A stretch of DNA of 64,000 bases, from assembly GCF_004116955.1 (NCBI RefSeq), contig NZ_CP026362.1, positions 62,001 to 126,000 on the forward strand, read 5' to 3'. This document shows positions 22,195 through 30,613 of the stretch, one piece after another (the first letter of the stretch is position 1; each line of letters begins with the position of its first letter). The translations under genes and the position numbers were made by a program. A model generated the notes under the pieces. It searched no databases, had not been told where the DNA came from, and saw only the letters and a program-made list of their open reading frames with translations. Source of the stretch: Bacillus vallismortis. GTDB taxonomy: Bacteria > Bacillota > Bacilli > Bacillales > Bacillaceae.

Positions 22195-22965
22195 GTGAGA
22201 GTGCTTTTGAGGTGTTTACAAGCCGATTTCCAGAAAACCAAGCACACCTCCTTTATGTGGCTGCATTTTATTATTCCAATCGTTTGTTCATGCGTATTGA
22301 TCCTCTATTTTTATGGGAGAGATCAAAGCCAATTTCACTTGTATAAGTCTTTTATGGAAGCTATTGGAGTAGCATTGCCGCTGCTCATCGGGGTGCTGTG
22401 CGGAATGACTGCAACCTTAGAAGAACAGGCGGGGAAATTTCATGTGTTACTAGGGAGCACTGCTCCGAAAGTGATAGCTTATGTCAGTAAATTGTTCATG
22501 CTGCTTATCATGGAGGTTTTCTCTATTGGTTTAGCGCTATTGATCTATTTCATAGGGCTAAAGTTTATTTTAAACGTGCCGGATTTGTCTTACGATATGT
22601 TTATAATGGGTGGTGCCTGGCTAGTTGCGGGCAGTGTAGTCCTATATTGTATTTACTTTTTTATTAGCTGTATGTTTGGAATGGGAGCTTCTGTCCTGAT
22701 AGGAGGAGCCGGCCTGCTCATGACAGCTCTAATGAACACTGGACTAGGCGATGCGGTATGGAAATATAACCCGTGGGCTTGGGGGATTAGATTGTCAGAT
22801 TTACATGGATTACTTCACTTTAAAGAAGTAAATCAAGGGAATCACCCTTTGTTAATGCATGAAATACATTCAGGTGTATTGATCATGGTTTTTGGTATAA
22901 TATGTACAATTATTGCCAGTCTTATTTGGTTTAGTAAATGGGAAGGCAGAAAAACATTTGAATAG
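22195..22965 (+). CDS. spaG: Subtilin immunity ABC transporter permease SpaG
   Basis: A 256-residue membrane protein of the LanG type with about six helices. It is the second permease of SpaFEG. GTG 22195 starts 1 nt after the spaE stop, with the G-rich Shine-Dalgarno AGGGGG about 10 nt upstream; GTG 22201 is an alternative. It shares the PWAWGIRL motif near residue 200 with its partner SpaE (PWSWPIRM). It is followed after 17 nt by spaR, so spaRK can also be read from the immunity transcript. Confidence 0.93.
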   Translation: MRVLLRCLQADFQKTKHTSFMWLHFIIPIVCSCVLILYFYGRDQSQFHLYKSFMEAIGVALPLLIGVLCGMTATLEEQAGKFHVLLGSTAPKVIAYVSKLFMLLIMEVFSIGLALLIYFIGLKFILNVPDLSYDMFIMGGAWLVAGSVVLYCIYFFISCMFGMGASVLIGGAGLLMTALMNTGLGDAVWKYNPWAWGIRLSDLHGLLHFKEVNQGNHPLLMHEIHSGVLIMVFGIICTIIASLIWFSKWEGRKTFE

Positions 22966-22982
22966 TATGAGGGGGCCGGGAA

Positions 22983-23645
22983 ATGGCAAAAATCCTTGCT
23001 GTCGATGATGAAAAAGATATTCTTGTCCTGATACAAAATATTCTGCGCCGTGACCAGCATCAAGTTGACATTTTAGAGCACGTTCATGGACAGCCGCCCG
23101 ATGTATTTCAAGGATATGATTTAATTTTGCTAGATGTAATGATGCCGGATATTGACGGATTTGAGTTATGTGAACAAATACGGCCTTTGGTTGATTGTCC
23201 CATTTTATTCCTCACAGCTAAAACGGAAGAGGAAGCGATAGTAAAAGGGCTTATTACCGGTGGAGATGATTATATTACAAAGCCGTTCGGCGTTAAAGAG
23301 CTTAGTGCCCGAGTGAATGCTCACTTAAGAAGGGAACAGAGAGATAAACACCAATCGAAGAGAGTGATCTCCGGTTTTTTATTTGATTTTGATAGTAAAG
23401 AGGTATTTATCAATAACAACAAACTCAACCTAACAAAAAATGAATATAAAATCTGTGAATTTTTAGCTCAACATAAAGGGAGAACATTTTCGAGAGAACA
23501 AATTTACGAGGAGATATATGGATTAGAGGGGAATGCCTTGTATTCAACCATTACTGAATTTATCAGAACGATTCGAAAAAAATGTAAAGAGCATCATGCA
23601 GATCCCATCAAAACAGTATGGGGCGTTGGGTACAAATGGGAATAG
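22983..23645 (+). CDS. spaR: Subtilin response regulator SpaR
   Basis: A 220-residue OmpR-type response regulator. The receiver domain (1 to about 115) has the acidic pair DDE near residue 8, the phospho-acceptor Asp in LILLDVMMPD near residue 51, and Lys in YITKPFG. The winged-helix DNA-binding domain (about 125-220) includes TKNEYKICEFLAQHKGRTFSREQIYE and ends VWGVGYKWE. It binds the (A/T)TGAT-N6-TTGAT boxes at 13117, 19511 and 20091. GAGGGGGCCGGG lies ahead of the ATG. Confidence 0.96.
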   Translation: MAKILAVDDEKDILVLIQNILRRDQHQVDILEHVHGQPPDVFQGYDLILLDVMMPDIDGFELCEQIRPLVDCPILFLTAKTEEEAIVKGLITGGDDYITKPFGVKELSARVNAHLRREQRDKHQSKRVISGFLFDFDSKEVFINNNKLNLTKNEYKICEFLAQHKGRTFSREQIYEEIYGLEGNALYSTITEFIRTIRKKCKEHHADPIKTVWGVGYKWE

Positions 23646-25015
23646 GTGTGAAGAGCCGGAAAACGCTTCTTAGAGAACTGGTAAAGTATATGGTGACCCT
23701 ATGTGTGAGCTTGGTCGTACTTGCACTGCTATATATTTTTGTGAATACGATCGCGATGAATACAGGTTTCTCACACCCAGCGAATTATAATGAACGGGAA
23801 GCGGAAAAACTTGCGCCGAAGCTGGAAACCATCGACGAAGTAACTGCCGATATGATTCCTGATACAATGTCATATGCCATCCTTGACAAAGAAACAAAAC
23901 AAAAAACGGCTGGAACTATTCAAGAAAAAGATCTGCAGCTGGTCAAAAAAAAGATTGAAAAAAAACCGTATGTCAATTATAAGCAAAAAGGATATATGGT
24001 GATTGATAGAGGTAATGAATATTGTGTTTTGCAGTATTCATTACGAGCCGATTTCGGTTCGCCTTTACTAAGAAAATACCTTCCTAATTATGAATTAACG
24101 AGTATTTGTATTTTGATTATCTTGCTCATTATAGTGATTTCTATTATAACAACTTACTTTGCGAATCGGTTAAGAAAGCATTTTGAGACATTGAACGTCA
24201 TCACCCGATATATAAAAGAGCAAAATTTGCAATTCACTCCCGAATTTACACATATTAAGGAATTCGATGATGTGATTGATTCTTTGATTGAAATGAGAGA
24301 TGCACTTCAGTCCTCACTTGAGGCACAGTGGCGTTTGGAAAAAAACAAAAAAGAACAAATAGGCGCTTTGGCGCATGACATCAAGATTCCGATTACGATT
24401 ATTAAGGGAAATGCTGAATTACTCAGCTTGTCAAAACAAAACGAAGAGCAAGCTGAGTATACAAAATATATTCTTGGAGCAGGAAATCAAATTGAACAAT
24501 ATATTTATCAGCTCATTCACCTATCGAAAACAGAGGATTCCTTAACGGTTCATTTTGAGAAAGCATCTGTAGAGAAGCTGACAGAAACGTTACAGAAAGA
24601 TATATCCGCCTATAAAGGAAATAAAAAGATAAACATTGTGTTCAAAAAAGAACATCTATTGAAAGAAGCGCAAATAGACCGGCAATTGTTACATAGGGCA
24701 TTATTGAACATCTTAACAAATGCAGTTGACTATACACCGGAAGGCGGAACCGTCTCAGTATATGCAAAATGCGATTCTGAGTCTTTTTATTTTTTTGTGA
24801 GAGATACAGGAAGCGGATTTTCTGAAATAGCATTAAAAAAAGCAACAGAACTCTTTTACATGGATGATAAGAGCCGCCATGCTAAAGGACATTATGGAAT
24901 GGGATTGACGTTTGCTAAAAATGCAGTGAACCTTCACAACGGAGAACTTGCTCTTGGAAATACGAAAGCGGGTGGAGGAGAGGTTCGAGTCAAAATTCCC
25001 TTAAATAAGGAATAA
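23636..25015 (+). CDS. spaK: Subtilin-sensing histidine kinase SpaK
   Basis: A 459-residue sensor kinase, the known SpaK length. A helix near residues 20-42, an extracellular domain of about 100 residues that senses subtilin, and a second helix near 150-172 (ICILIILLIIVISIITTYF) lead to the HisKA domain with the H-box GALAHDIKIP, the N-box LLNILTNAVDYTPEGG, and the G boxes RDTGSGF and GHYGMGLTFA. ATG 23636 lies inside the end of spaR and gives the expected N-terminus MGIGVKSRK. It autophosphorylates and activates SpaR, closing the autoinduction loop. Confidence 0.95.
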   Translation: MGIGVKSRKTLLRELVKYMVTLCVSLVVLALLYIFVNTIAMNTGFSHPANYNEREAEKLAPKLETIDEVTADMIPDTMSYAILDKETKQKTAGTIQEKDLQLVKKKIEKKPYVNYKQKGYMVIDRGNEYCVLQYSLRADFGSPLLRKYLPNYELTSICILIILLIIVISIITTYFANRLRKHFETLNVITRYIKEQNLQFTPEFTHIKEFDDVIDSLIEMRDALQSSLEAQWRLEKNKKEQIGALAHDIKIPITIIKGNAELLSLSKQNEEQAEYTKYILGAGNQIEQYIYQLIHLSKTEDSLTVHFEKASVEKLTETLQKDISAYKGNKKINIVFKKEHLLKEAQIDRQLLHRALLNILTNAVDYTPEGGTVSVYAKCDSESFYFFVRDTGSGFSEIALKKATELFYMDDKSRHAKGHYGMGLTFAKNAVNLHNGELALGNTKAGGGEVRVKIPLNKE

Positions 25016-25047
25016 ACCCACGCCCTAACGGGACGTGGGTTATTTTT
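25012..25047. terminator. Bidirectional terminator of spaRK and yvaQ
   Basis: AATAACCCACG-type stem: ATAAACCCACG pairs with CGTGGGTTAT around CCCTAACGGGA-like inner bases, with T on the plus side and A on the minus side. It separates the cluster from the convergent yvaQ. Confidence 0.85.
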
Positions 25048-26752
25048 AAATGGTGAACTGATCCATCTTCTCATTGAGCTCCTTCGCCAGCTGCTCAAGC
25101 TCTTCGGCATTCTGGAGCACTTGATCCATAGAGTGGGCGGATTGCTCGGTAATTGAAAATGTTTCTTCAATGCCGGCGGCCGACTCTTCAGATACAGAAG
25201 CGATATTTTCGATCGATTGATTGATGGTAATCGATTGGTTTGTTAATTGCTTCAGGCCATTCGTTACTTCCTTAATGCTTTCTGCGACATTGGTGACGGA
25301 ATGCTTGATTTGCTGCATAGCCTGTCCGGTGTCTGTCAGATTTTCTGTTCCTTTTTCGACTTCTGTAAAGCTGCTTTCTAAATACTTGATGACAGCGTGG
25401 ATTTCCTGCTGTGTGCCGCCTACAATCCGGGTAATATCCTGCACGGAATCAGAAACGCCGTCAGCCAGCTTTCTGACCTCCTCTGCCACAACGGCAAAGC
25501 CTTTGCCGCTTTCTCCCGCGCGGGCAGCTTCAATCGCGGCGTTTAGTGACAGCAAATTCGTTTGCTCGGCAATGCCATTGATGACCTGAACGAGCTTGTT
25601 GATATCCTGGGAATGCTGCTCCAGCGATTTCACTTTATGAACGGCTTCCTGAACGATATGATGGATCGTTTTCATTTGCTGCAATGACGTAGCCATATTT
25701 TCATTTCCGCTTACCGCGAGTCCGAGAACATTTTGAGACGTATCGCTGATGGTCATGCCGTGATTATAGGCTTTGTCAATGCTTTCGGTGAACTCGTTCA
25801 TCGATTCGGCAATCGTCACGGCGTCTTGGGCCTGCTGTTCAGAGCCCTCTGCCATTTCGTTCATCGTTTCGGTAATATGTTTGCTGCCGGATCTCGTTTC
25901 ATTTGTTGCTGTTGTCAGTACCTGTGAAGAGGAAAGAACCCGGCTTGAGATTTCCTTTGAGTACCCGACGATATCTCTCAGATTGCCTACCATTTTTTGC
26001 AGCGCTTCGTTCAGATCGCCCAGCTCGTCTTTTGAGTTGAGCGGCTCTATGTCATTCGACAGATTCCCTACAGCAATTTCGTTCGCGGATTTCTTCATGC
26101 GAATGATCGGTTTCACAATGCTGCGATTGATATATAACCAAATCATAACACTGATAACAATGGAAGCTGTTAGAAGGACAGCCGAATAAATGAGTCCTTT
26201 ATGATAAGCATCCTTGGCTTGTTTCACAGCTGTGTTGCTGCCTTCTTTATTCAGTTCAACAAGCTGGGTGATTGTTGTTTTTAAGTCCTCAAATTTAGCT
26301 TCAGTCTGCGTCAGCAGCCCTCTTGCTTTATCCATATCATTGGTCCGGCCGCTCTCTAAAATCTGCCCATGAATCGCAGCATATGCGTCCACTTCAGCTG
26401 AGAGTTCTTCGAAAAGCTTTCGTTCTTTGCTGCTATTACTGAAAATTGTTTTTTCATAGTTATCGAGCGTTTGATTGAGCTCGTTGAGGATTTGGCTCAT
26501 CTCTTTTTCAAGCGTATCCATTTTTTCTTTCTCTGTATAAATGAGAAAGTCTTTTTCTTTCGAAGAGAGGTGTTCCGTCAAATAATTAATTGATGTAATT
26601 TGCTTAATTCCATCGATCCATCGTGTGTTGATTTCATCTGTCTTTTGAATGATATGCTGCATATTAAAAGCGCCTATTCCGCCTATCAGTAAATTGATCA
26701 GGATCAGTGTCAAAAATACCAGGCTAAATTTGCGGGAAATCGTCAATCGCAT
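25046..26752 (-). CDS. yvaQ: Methyl-accepting chemotaxis protein YvaQ
   Basis: A 568-residue transducer. An N-terminal helix (about 10-30) is followed by an extracellular four-helix-bundle sensor (about 35-190), a second helix (191-212), a HAMP domain and the long cytoplasmic signalling helix pair. The conserved hairpin tip reads [21 protein letters not shown], the binding region for CheA/CheW. The ligand is unknown. A perfect sigma-D -10 element, GCCGATAT, lies upstream, as is usual for motility genes. It marks the right junction of the subtilin cluster insertion. Confidence 0.92.
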   Translation of the reverse strand: MRLTISRKFSLVFLTLILINLLIGGIGAFNMQHIIQKTDEINTRWIDGIKQITSINYLTEHLSSKEKDFLIYTEKEKMDTLEKEMSQILNELNQTLDNYEKTIFSNSSKERKLFEELSAEVDAYAAIHGQILESGRTNDMDKARGLLTQTEAKFEDLKTTITQLVELNKEGSNTAVKQAKDAYHKGLIYSAVLLTASIVISVMIWLYINRSIVKPIIRMKKSANEIAVGNLSNDIEPLNSKDELGDLNEALQKMVGNLRDIVGYSKEISSRVLSSSQVLTTATNETRSGSKHITETMNEMAEGSEQQAQDAVTIAESMNEFTESIDKAYNHGMTISDTSQNVLGLAVSGNENMATSLQQMKTIHHIVQEAVHKVKSLEQHSQDINKLVQVINGIAEQTNLLSLNAAIEAARAGESGKGFAVVAEEVRKLADGVSDSVQDITRIVGGTQQEIHAVIKYLESSFTEVEKGTENLTDTGQAMQQIKHSVTNVAESIKEVTNGLKQLTNQSITINQSIENIASVSEESAAGIEETFSITEQSAHSMDQVLQNAEELEQLAKELNEKMDQFTI

Positions 26753-26790
26753 ATACGTGTTCTCCTTTATAAGTACTGTGATGTACTATA

Positions 26791-26798
26791 TATCGGCA
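26791..26798 (-). promoter_or_regulatory. Sigma-D promoter -10 of yvaQ
   Basis: On the minus strand GCCGATAT is the exact sigma-D -10 consensus, about 40 nt upstream of the ATG. Upstream at 13-14 nt is GAAA/TGAA, a partial match to the TAAA -35. Confidence 0.7.
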
Positions 26799-26834
26799 GA
26801 GAAATTGATTTTTCATCTGGAAATAAATAAAAAT

Positions 26835-26872
26835 AAAAAAACGGATATCTCATATCGAGATGATCCGTTTTT
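26835..26872 (-). terminator. Terminator of catR
   Basis: A long stem with AAAACGGAT against ATCCGTTTT and an inner ATCTC/GAGAT pair, with A and T runs on both sides. It lies just after the catR stop on the minus strand. Confidence 0.8.
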
Positions 26873-26880
26873 ACTATTCA

Positions 26881-27204
26881 TCAGTGAAAGGAAGGGTCAA
26901 TCCAATCCGTCGCCCATTTCGAAATCTCACCCAAAATGGGGGCTAGCGCTTTTCCTTTATCGGTCAATGAATATTCGATGCGAACCGGAGTTTCGGGGAT
27001 GACATCCCGCTTCACCACTCCTTCAAGCTCAAGTTCTTTCAGCCGTTCTGACAGAACTCTGCCGCTTAGATTTGGAAGTGCTGCTTCAATTTCGCTAAAT
27101 CGCTGCGATCCGTTCAAGAGCTGAAATACGATCAAAGCGACCCAGCGTTTACTCAAGATGTCGACTGCTTTTTCAAATCTAGGACACATTTCTGATTGGT
27201 TCAT
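26881..27204 (-). CDS. catR: Redox/quinone-sensing MarR/DUF24 repressor CatR (YvaP)
   Basis: A 107-residue HxlR/DUF24 (MarR-type) regulator. The conserved redox cysteine is Cys7 (MNQSEMCPRF), followed by the winged helix (KRWVALIVFQLLNGSQRFSEIEAALPNLSGRVLSERLKELE is the DNA-reading part, seen here as separate motifs WVALIVFQLL and LSGRVLSERL). YvaP is known in B. subtilis as CatR, which with YodB represses catDE (catechol dioxygenase) until Cys7 is oxidised by quinones or diamide. ATG 27204 is chosen for GAGGTGAA 7 nt upstream; the longer frame begins in noncoding sequence. Confidence 0.9.
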   Translation of the reverse strand: MNQSEMCPRFEKAVDILSKRWVALIVFQLLNGSQRFSEIEAALPNLSGRVLSERLKELELEGVVKRDVIPETPVRIEYSLTDKGKALAPILGEISKWATDWIDPSFH

Positions 27205-27297
27205 ACTTTTCACCTCGTCTGTCACTATTATAACGCAAATGACGAGCGAAGGTATCCAAGCGTGATTGATAAAATGCACGAAGAGAGATACAGGGGA

Positions 27298-27717
27298 TTA
27301 TGAAGAAGAGGTTCGATTTTTTGCTTCCGAGGCTAAAAAATCGAAGTATTTGCTGAGATGTTCAATATCCTGTTTGGAGAGATATCCCCATTTTTGGCTA
27401 TTGAAAATCGGGAGGTGCTCCACTCCGCGAGTGACAGCCGTCTGATAAATGCCATAAACAGATTGATAGCTTTCCGAAGCTTCGCGGATTTCTTCTGGAA
27501 AGGCCCGAATATGTCCTGCTGCCGTCATCAGGTTTTCGTAGGGCACTTTCAATACGGCCGCCAGTTTTTTGATAGTGGCAGGTTTTGGCGTGCCCCGCTT
27601 GCCGTTTTCAATTTTTGATATGGTTGCCGAGCTGATGCCTGAGTATACCGCGAGCTGATTCACTGTCAGTTTGCGGGCGCGGCGCAGCTCCCGCAATTGC
27701 TGTCCGAACGGTGACAT
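27298..27717 (-). CDS. rghRB: XRE-family repressor RghRB (YvaO)
   Basis: A 139-residue protein with an N-terminal XRE helix-turn-helix at about residues 6-62 (RKLTVNQLAVYSGISSATISKIENGKRG) and a helical C-terminal part. It is a close paralogue of the neighbouring RghRA (27744-28148); both share the KPATIKKLA segment and the FDFLASEAKNR/FSFISDEAKKR ending. The RghR pair represses rap phosphatase genes (rapG, rapH, rapD) in B. subtilis. It starts 26 nt after rghRA ends, so the two are likely cotranscribed. Confidence 0.87.
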   Translation of the reverse strand: MSPFGQQLRELRRARKLTVNQLAVYSGISSATISKIENGKRGTPKPATIKKLAAVLKVPYENLMTAAGHIRAFPEEIREASESYQSVYGIYQTAVTRGVEHLPIFNSQKWGYLSKQDIEHLSKYFDFLASEAKNRTSSS

Positions 27718-27743
27718 GGTGATCGCCTCATTTCTATCAAGGA

Positions 27744-28148
27744 TTAGTCAGCAGAACGTTTTTTGGCTTCGTCTGAAATAAACGAAAAATAATGATCAAG
27801 CATGAGCAAATCTTCTTTATTGAGATATTGCCACTTTTCTTTTTCAAGAAGAGCTAGATTTTTCAAGCCATAGGCCTCCGCTTTTTCAAGCAGCTTGCAC
27901 TTCGTTTCATAAGGAGCCCTGGCTTCATGTACTTCTTCGATGTAACCTGCCTTATACATAAGCCCTTCATAAGGAATTTTTAAGGCTTCCGCCAGTTTTT
28001 TGATGGTGGCGGGTTTGGGTACGCCCCGTTTGCCATTTTCGATTCTGGAGATGCCGGCCGCGCTTACGCCTGAATAAGTCGCCAGCTGGTTGACTGTTAA
28101 TTTTCTCTCTTCGCGCAATGACCGCAATTGTTCGCCAAAGCTTTCCAT
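27744..28148 (-). CDS. rghRA: XRE-family repressor RghRA (YvaN)
   Basis: A 134-residue XRE-type repressor. The helix-turn-helix runs over about residues 8-62 (ERKLTVNQLATYSGVSAAGISRIENG) and the C-terminus is helical. It is known as RghR, a repressor of rapG and rapH and so an indirect positive regulator of competence and ComA/DegU output. ATG 28148 (MESFGEQLRSL) is chosen because GGGGTGAG lies 6 nt upstream; an in-frame ATG at 28169 has no ribosome-binding site. Confidence 0.9.
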   Translation of the reverse strand: MESFGEQLRSLREERKLTVNQLATYSGVSAAGISRIENGKRGVPKPATIKKLAEALKIPYEGLMYKAGYIEEVHEARAPYETKCKLLEKAEAYGLKNLALLEKEKWQYLNKEDLLMLDHYFSFISDEAKKRSAD

Positions 28149-28227
28149 GTATCTCACCCCGTCCCTCACTGTTACTCATATTTTAGTATGTTTATTGACT
28201 AAAGGGAATAGTTGGGTTGGAAATGTA

Positions 28228-28256
28228 TTGACAAAAGTTAACATAAGCCGTAATGT
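28228..28256 (+). promoter_or_regulatory. Promoter of yvzC
   Basis: TTGACA (28228-28233), a 17-nt spacer and TAATGT (28251-28256), 44 nt before the yvzC start in the rghRA-yvzC divergent gap. Confidence 0.55.
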
Positions 28257-28299
28257 AAAAGTATAGAAAAAAGTTTCCCAGGAATGGAAGGTGAGGAAA

Positions 28300-28533
28300 A
28301 TGCCAGTAGAAAAGATACAGATTAGACGTGATTATGTCTTGCAGTATATGGTCAATAACGATTACTCCCTTAATCAGCTTGCGCTGGAAATCGGGGTCTC
28401 ACCCGCCACACTGAGCCGCGTGCTGAATGGAGAAAGACGGCCGGGGCAGCTTGTGATCGGTAAAATGCTTCATTATTTTAACTTGAAATTTGAGGATCTT
28501 TTTTACTATGATTTTATTGACAAAAGTCAATGA
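28300..28533 (+). CDS. yvzC: Small XRE-type DNA-binding protein YvzC
   Basis: A 77-residue protein that is little more than a helix-turn-helix (DYSLNQLALEIGVSPATLSRVLNGERRPG, visible near residues 20-50), followed by a short helical end. Its target is unknown. It is divergent from rghRA, itself an XRE repressor, so local cross-regulation is possible but unproven. AAGGTGAGG lies just before ATG 28300, which was chosen over the GTG at 28291 because that GTG is part of the ribosome-binding site. Confidence 0.85.
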   Translation: MPVEKIQIRRDYVLQYMVNNDYSLNQLALEIGVSPATLSRVLNGERRPGQLVIGKMLHYFNLKFEDLFYYDFIDKSQ

Positions 28534-28542
28534 AAGAACCCA

Positions 28543-28568
28543 AAAAACGCAAGGAGACCAAGCGTTTT
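28543..28568. terminator. Probable terminator between yvzC and yvaM
   Basis: AAAACGC (inside an A run) pairs with GCGTTTT across about 11 nt, giving A and T tracts for the two convergent genes. Confidence 0.55.
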
Positions 28569-28574
28569 CTATCC

Positions 28575-29345
28575 TTAAGAATGATGGGTCAGCACAAACC
28601 CTGTCACCAGTTCATTGCATGTTTTCCATTGTTTTGTCGGCAGTTGATGCCCCTGATATTCCAACCTAAAAAATTCGGCATGGCTGCAAGCTTTGCGGTA
28701 ATAGCTTGAGGCAGGGAAGGTCCAGTCCCGCAGGCCGCCGTACATAAACAGCATTGGCATGTGTAAAGTAGGCAGCTGTTCAATGCAGTTGTAGCGGAGC
28801 GAATCCTGATAATATTGATGCCAATGGACAAGGTCCGCTTTTTTCATATGGCCTGCTAATAGATGTCGAATTTCTTTGTTTTTTGTGTGGCTGACAGCAA
28901 GGATATTGATGAGCAAACCGGCGTTCTTCTCGAGCAGATACATCCCCGTCTTGTGAATCTTCTCTCCGATTACGTGATGAACAGCGGGGTAAGCGCCGGA
29001 CAGAACAAGATGAGATATTTTGTCCGGGCGGGTAAAGCCGATATGCTGGGCGATTAACCCGCCGGCGGAATACCCGAATAATACAGCCTTATCCATGTGA
29101 AGAGCGTCCATGAATTGCACGATCTCGTTTGCATAATAAGAGATGGAGGCTGGCTGATCCGCGTGATCACTGTCGCCGTGGCCGCTTAAATCGGGAAAAA
29201 TCACCCTGAAATGCTCGGAGAGAAGGCGCTGATAATAAAAAACCTTACGTCCCATGCCCGGCGGGTGGATAAAAATAATAGGAATTCCTTGTCCATATTC
29301 CTCATAATAAAGATGTTTTCTGCTGGCTATGCTGATAAGGGGCAT
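28575..29345 (-). CDS. yvaM: Alpha/beta hydrolase YvaM
   Basis: A 256-residue alpha/beta hydrolase. The oxyanion motif IFIHPPGMG is near residues 24-32, the nucleophile elbow GYSAGG places Ser near residue 95, and the acid and base are expected near [10 protein letters not shown] and GHQLP toward the end. There is no signal peptide, so it is cytoplasmic. The substrate is unknown; relatives act on small esters or lactones. It is convergent with yvzC and divergent from secG. AAAGGAG precedes the ATG. Confidence 0.88.
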   Translation of the reverse strand: MPLISIASRKHLYYEEYGQGIPIIFIHPPGMGRKVFYYQRLLSEHFRVIFPDLSGHGDSDHADQPASISYYANEIVQFMDALHMDKAVLFGYSAGGLIAQHIGFTRPDKISHLVLSGAYPAVHHVIGEKIHKTGMYLLEKNAGLLINILAVSHTKNKEIRHLLAGHMKKADLVHWHQYYQDSLRYNCIEQLPTLHMPMLFMYGGLRDWTFPASSYYRKACSHAEFFRLEYQGHQLPTKQWKTCNELVTGFVLTHHS

Positions 29346-29427
29346 TGTTTTTCTCCTTTGACCTTTTCATATGCATAGGGTAACCAAGATTATACGTCTT
29401 ATCCCGCCTTTTGGCGTTTGATACAGC

Positions 29428-29456
29428 GTGACATGCCAACCCTTTTCATGTAAAAT
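29428..29456 (+). promoter_or_regulatory. Promoter of secG
   Basis: GTGACA (29428-29433), a 17-nt spacer and TAAAAT (29451-29456), about 38 nt before the secG start. Confidence 0.55.
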
Positions 29457-29494
29457 AGAAGTAATGTAGGCCAGTGAGTCTGGAGGTGTATGGG

Positions 29495-29725
29495 ATGCAC
29501 GCGGTTTTGATTACCTTATTGGTTATCGTCAGCATTGCACTTATTATTGTCGTTTTGCTTCAATCCAGTAAAAGTGCCGGATTATCTGGTGCGATTTCAG
29601 GCGGAGCGGAGCAGCTCTTCGGGAAACAAAAAGCAAGAGGTCTTGATTTGATTTTGCACCGCATCACGGTTGTGCTGGCAGTCTTGTTTTTCGTGTTAAC
29701 GATTGCGCTTGCTTATATCCTATAG
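29495..29725 (+). CDS. secG: Preprotein translocase subunit SecG
   Basis: A 76-residue protein with two membrane helices (about 2-23 and 53-74) joined by the conserved linker [25 protein letters not shown]. It is the auxiliary subunit of the SecYEG channel. ATG 29495 has GGAGGTG (29482-29488) 7 nt upstream and gives the known B. subtilis length. The frame opens earlier but without a ribosome-binding site. It lies upstream of yvaK-rnr-smpB-ssrA, a conserved order in Bacillus. Confidence 0.95.
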   Translation: MHAVLITLLVIVSIALIIVVLLQSSKSAGLSGAISGGAEQLFGKQKARGLDLILHRITVVLAVLFFVLTIALAYIL

Positions 29726-29739
29726 GGCAATGTTTGTAT

Positions 29740-29767
29740 AAGGTCTGATGTGAAGTCAGGCCTTTTT
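29740..29767 (+). terminator. Terminator after secG
   Basis: AAGGTCTGA pairs with TCAGGCCTT (one G-T pair) around a 7-nt loop, followed by TTTTT. Confidence 0.75.
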
Positions 29768-29854
29768 CACGTTTCTGGTGATATTCAGAGCGTTTTTTTC
29801 TGGGCAAACTGTGGAAAACTAAAATGATCGTGCAGATAGAAAGGAAGACTGAGC

Positions 29855-30595
29855 ATGAAAGTTGTGACACCAAAACCATTTACATTTAAAGGCGGAGACA
29901 AAGCGGTGCTGTTGCTGCACGGCTTTACAGGAAATACGGCGGATGTCAGAATGCTGGGGCGTTACTTAAATGAACGGGGCTATACGTGCCATGCGCCTCA
30001 ATATGAAGGACACGGCGTCCCTCCTGAAGAATTAGTACATACGGGGCCTGAAGACTGGTGGAAAAACGTCATGGACGGCTATGAATACTTAAAATCTGAA
30101 GGTTATGAGAGCATTGCTGCCTGCGGACTGTCGCTTGGCGGGGTTTTTTCGCTGAAATTGGGTTACACTGTACCCATAAAGGGAATTGTCCCAATGTGCG
30201 CGCCAATGCATATTAAGAGTGAAGAGGTCATGTACGAGGGCGTCCTTTCATACGCTCGCAATTACAAAAAATTCGAGGGGAAAAGCCCAGAGCAAATTGA
30301 AGAGGAAATGAAGGAATTCGAAAAAACGCCGATGAATACGCTCAAGGCACTGCAAAACTTAATTGCTGATGTGCGGAACAATGTCGATATGATTTATTCA
30401 CCGACATTTGTGGTGCAGGCCCGACATGATCACATGATTAATACCGAAAGCGCCAATATCATTTACAACGAAGTGGAAACTGATAATAAACACCTGAAAT
30501 GGTACGAGGAGTCAGGCCATGTCATTACGCTAGACAAAGAACGAGACCTCGTCCATCAGGATGTGTATGAATTTTTAGAGAAGCTCGATTGGTAA
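29855..30595 (+). CDS. yvaK: Carboxylesterase YvaK (Est30-like)
   Basis: A 246-residue alpha/beta hydrolase closely resembling the Geobacillus Est30 carboxylesterase. The oxyanion motif LLLHGFTGN is near residues 18-26, the nucleophile Ser is in GLSLGG near residue 94, the acid Asp is in [10 protein letters not shown], and the catalytic His is in [12 protein letters not shown]. It hydrolyses short to medium carboxylic esters in the cytoplasm. It lies 18 nt before rnr, so the two are probably cotranscribed. Confidence 0.92.
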   Translation: MKVVTPKPFTFKGGDKAVLLLHGFTGNTADVRMLGRYLNERGYTCHAPQYEGHGVPPEELVHTGPEDWWKNVMDGYEYLKSEGYESIAACGLSLGGVFSLKLGYTVPIKGIVPMCAPMHIKSEEVMYEGVLSYARNYKKFEGKSPEQIEEEMKEFEKTPMNTLKALQNLIADVRNNVDMIYSPTFVVQARHDHMINTESANIIYNEVETDNKHLKWYEESGHVITLDKERDLVHQDVYEFLEKLDW

Positions 30596-30613
30596 TCAAC
30601 AGGAGGTTGAATA

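Noticed and set aside
13045-25047. Integrase, transposase or repeats at the edges of the spa cluster
   Set aside because: None is visible on either side; only terminators mark the borders.
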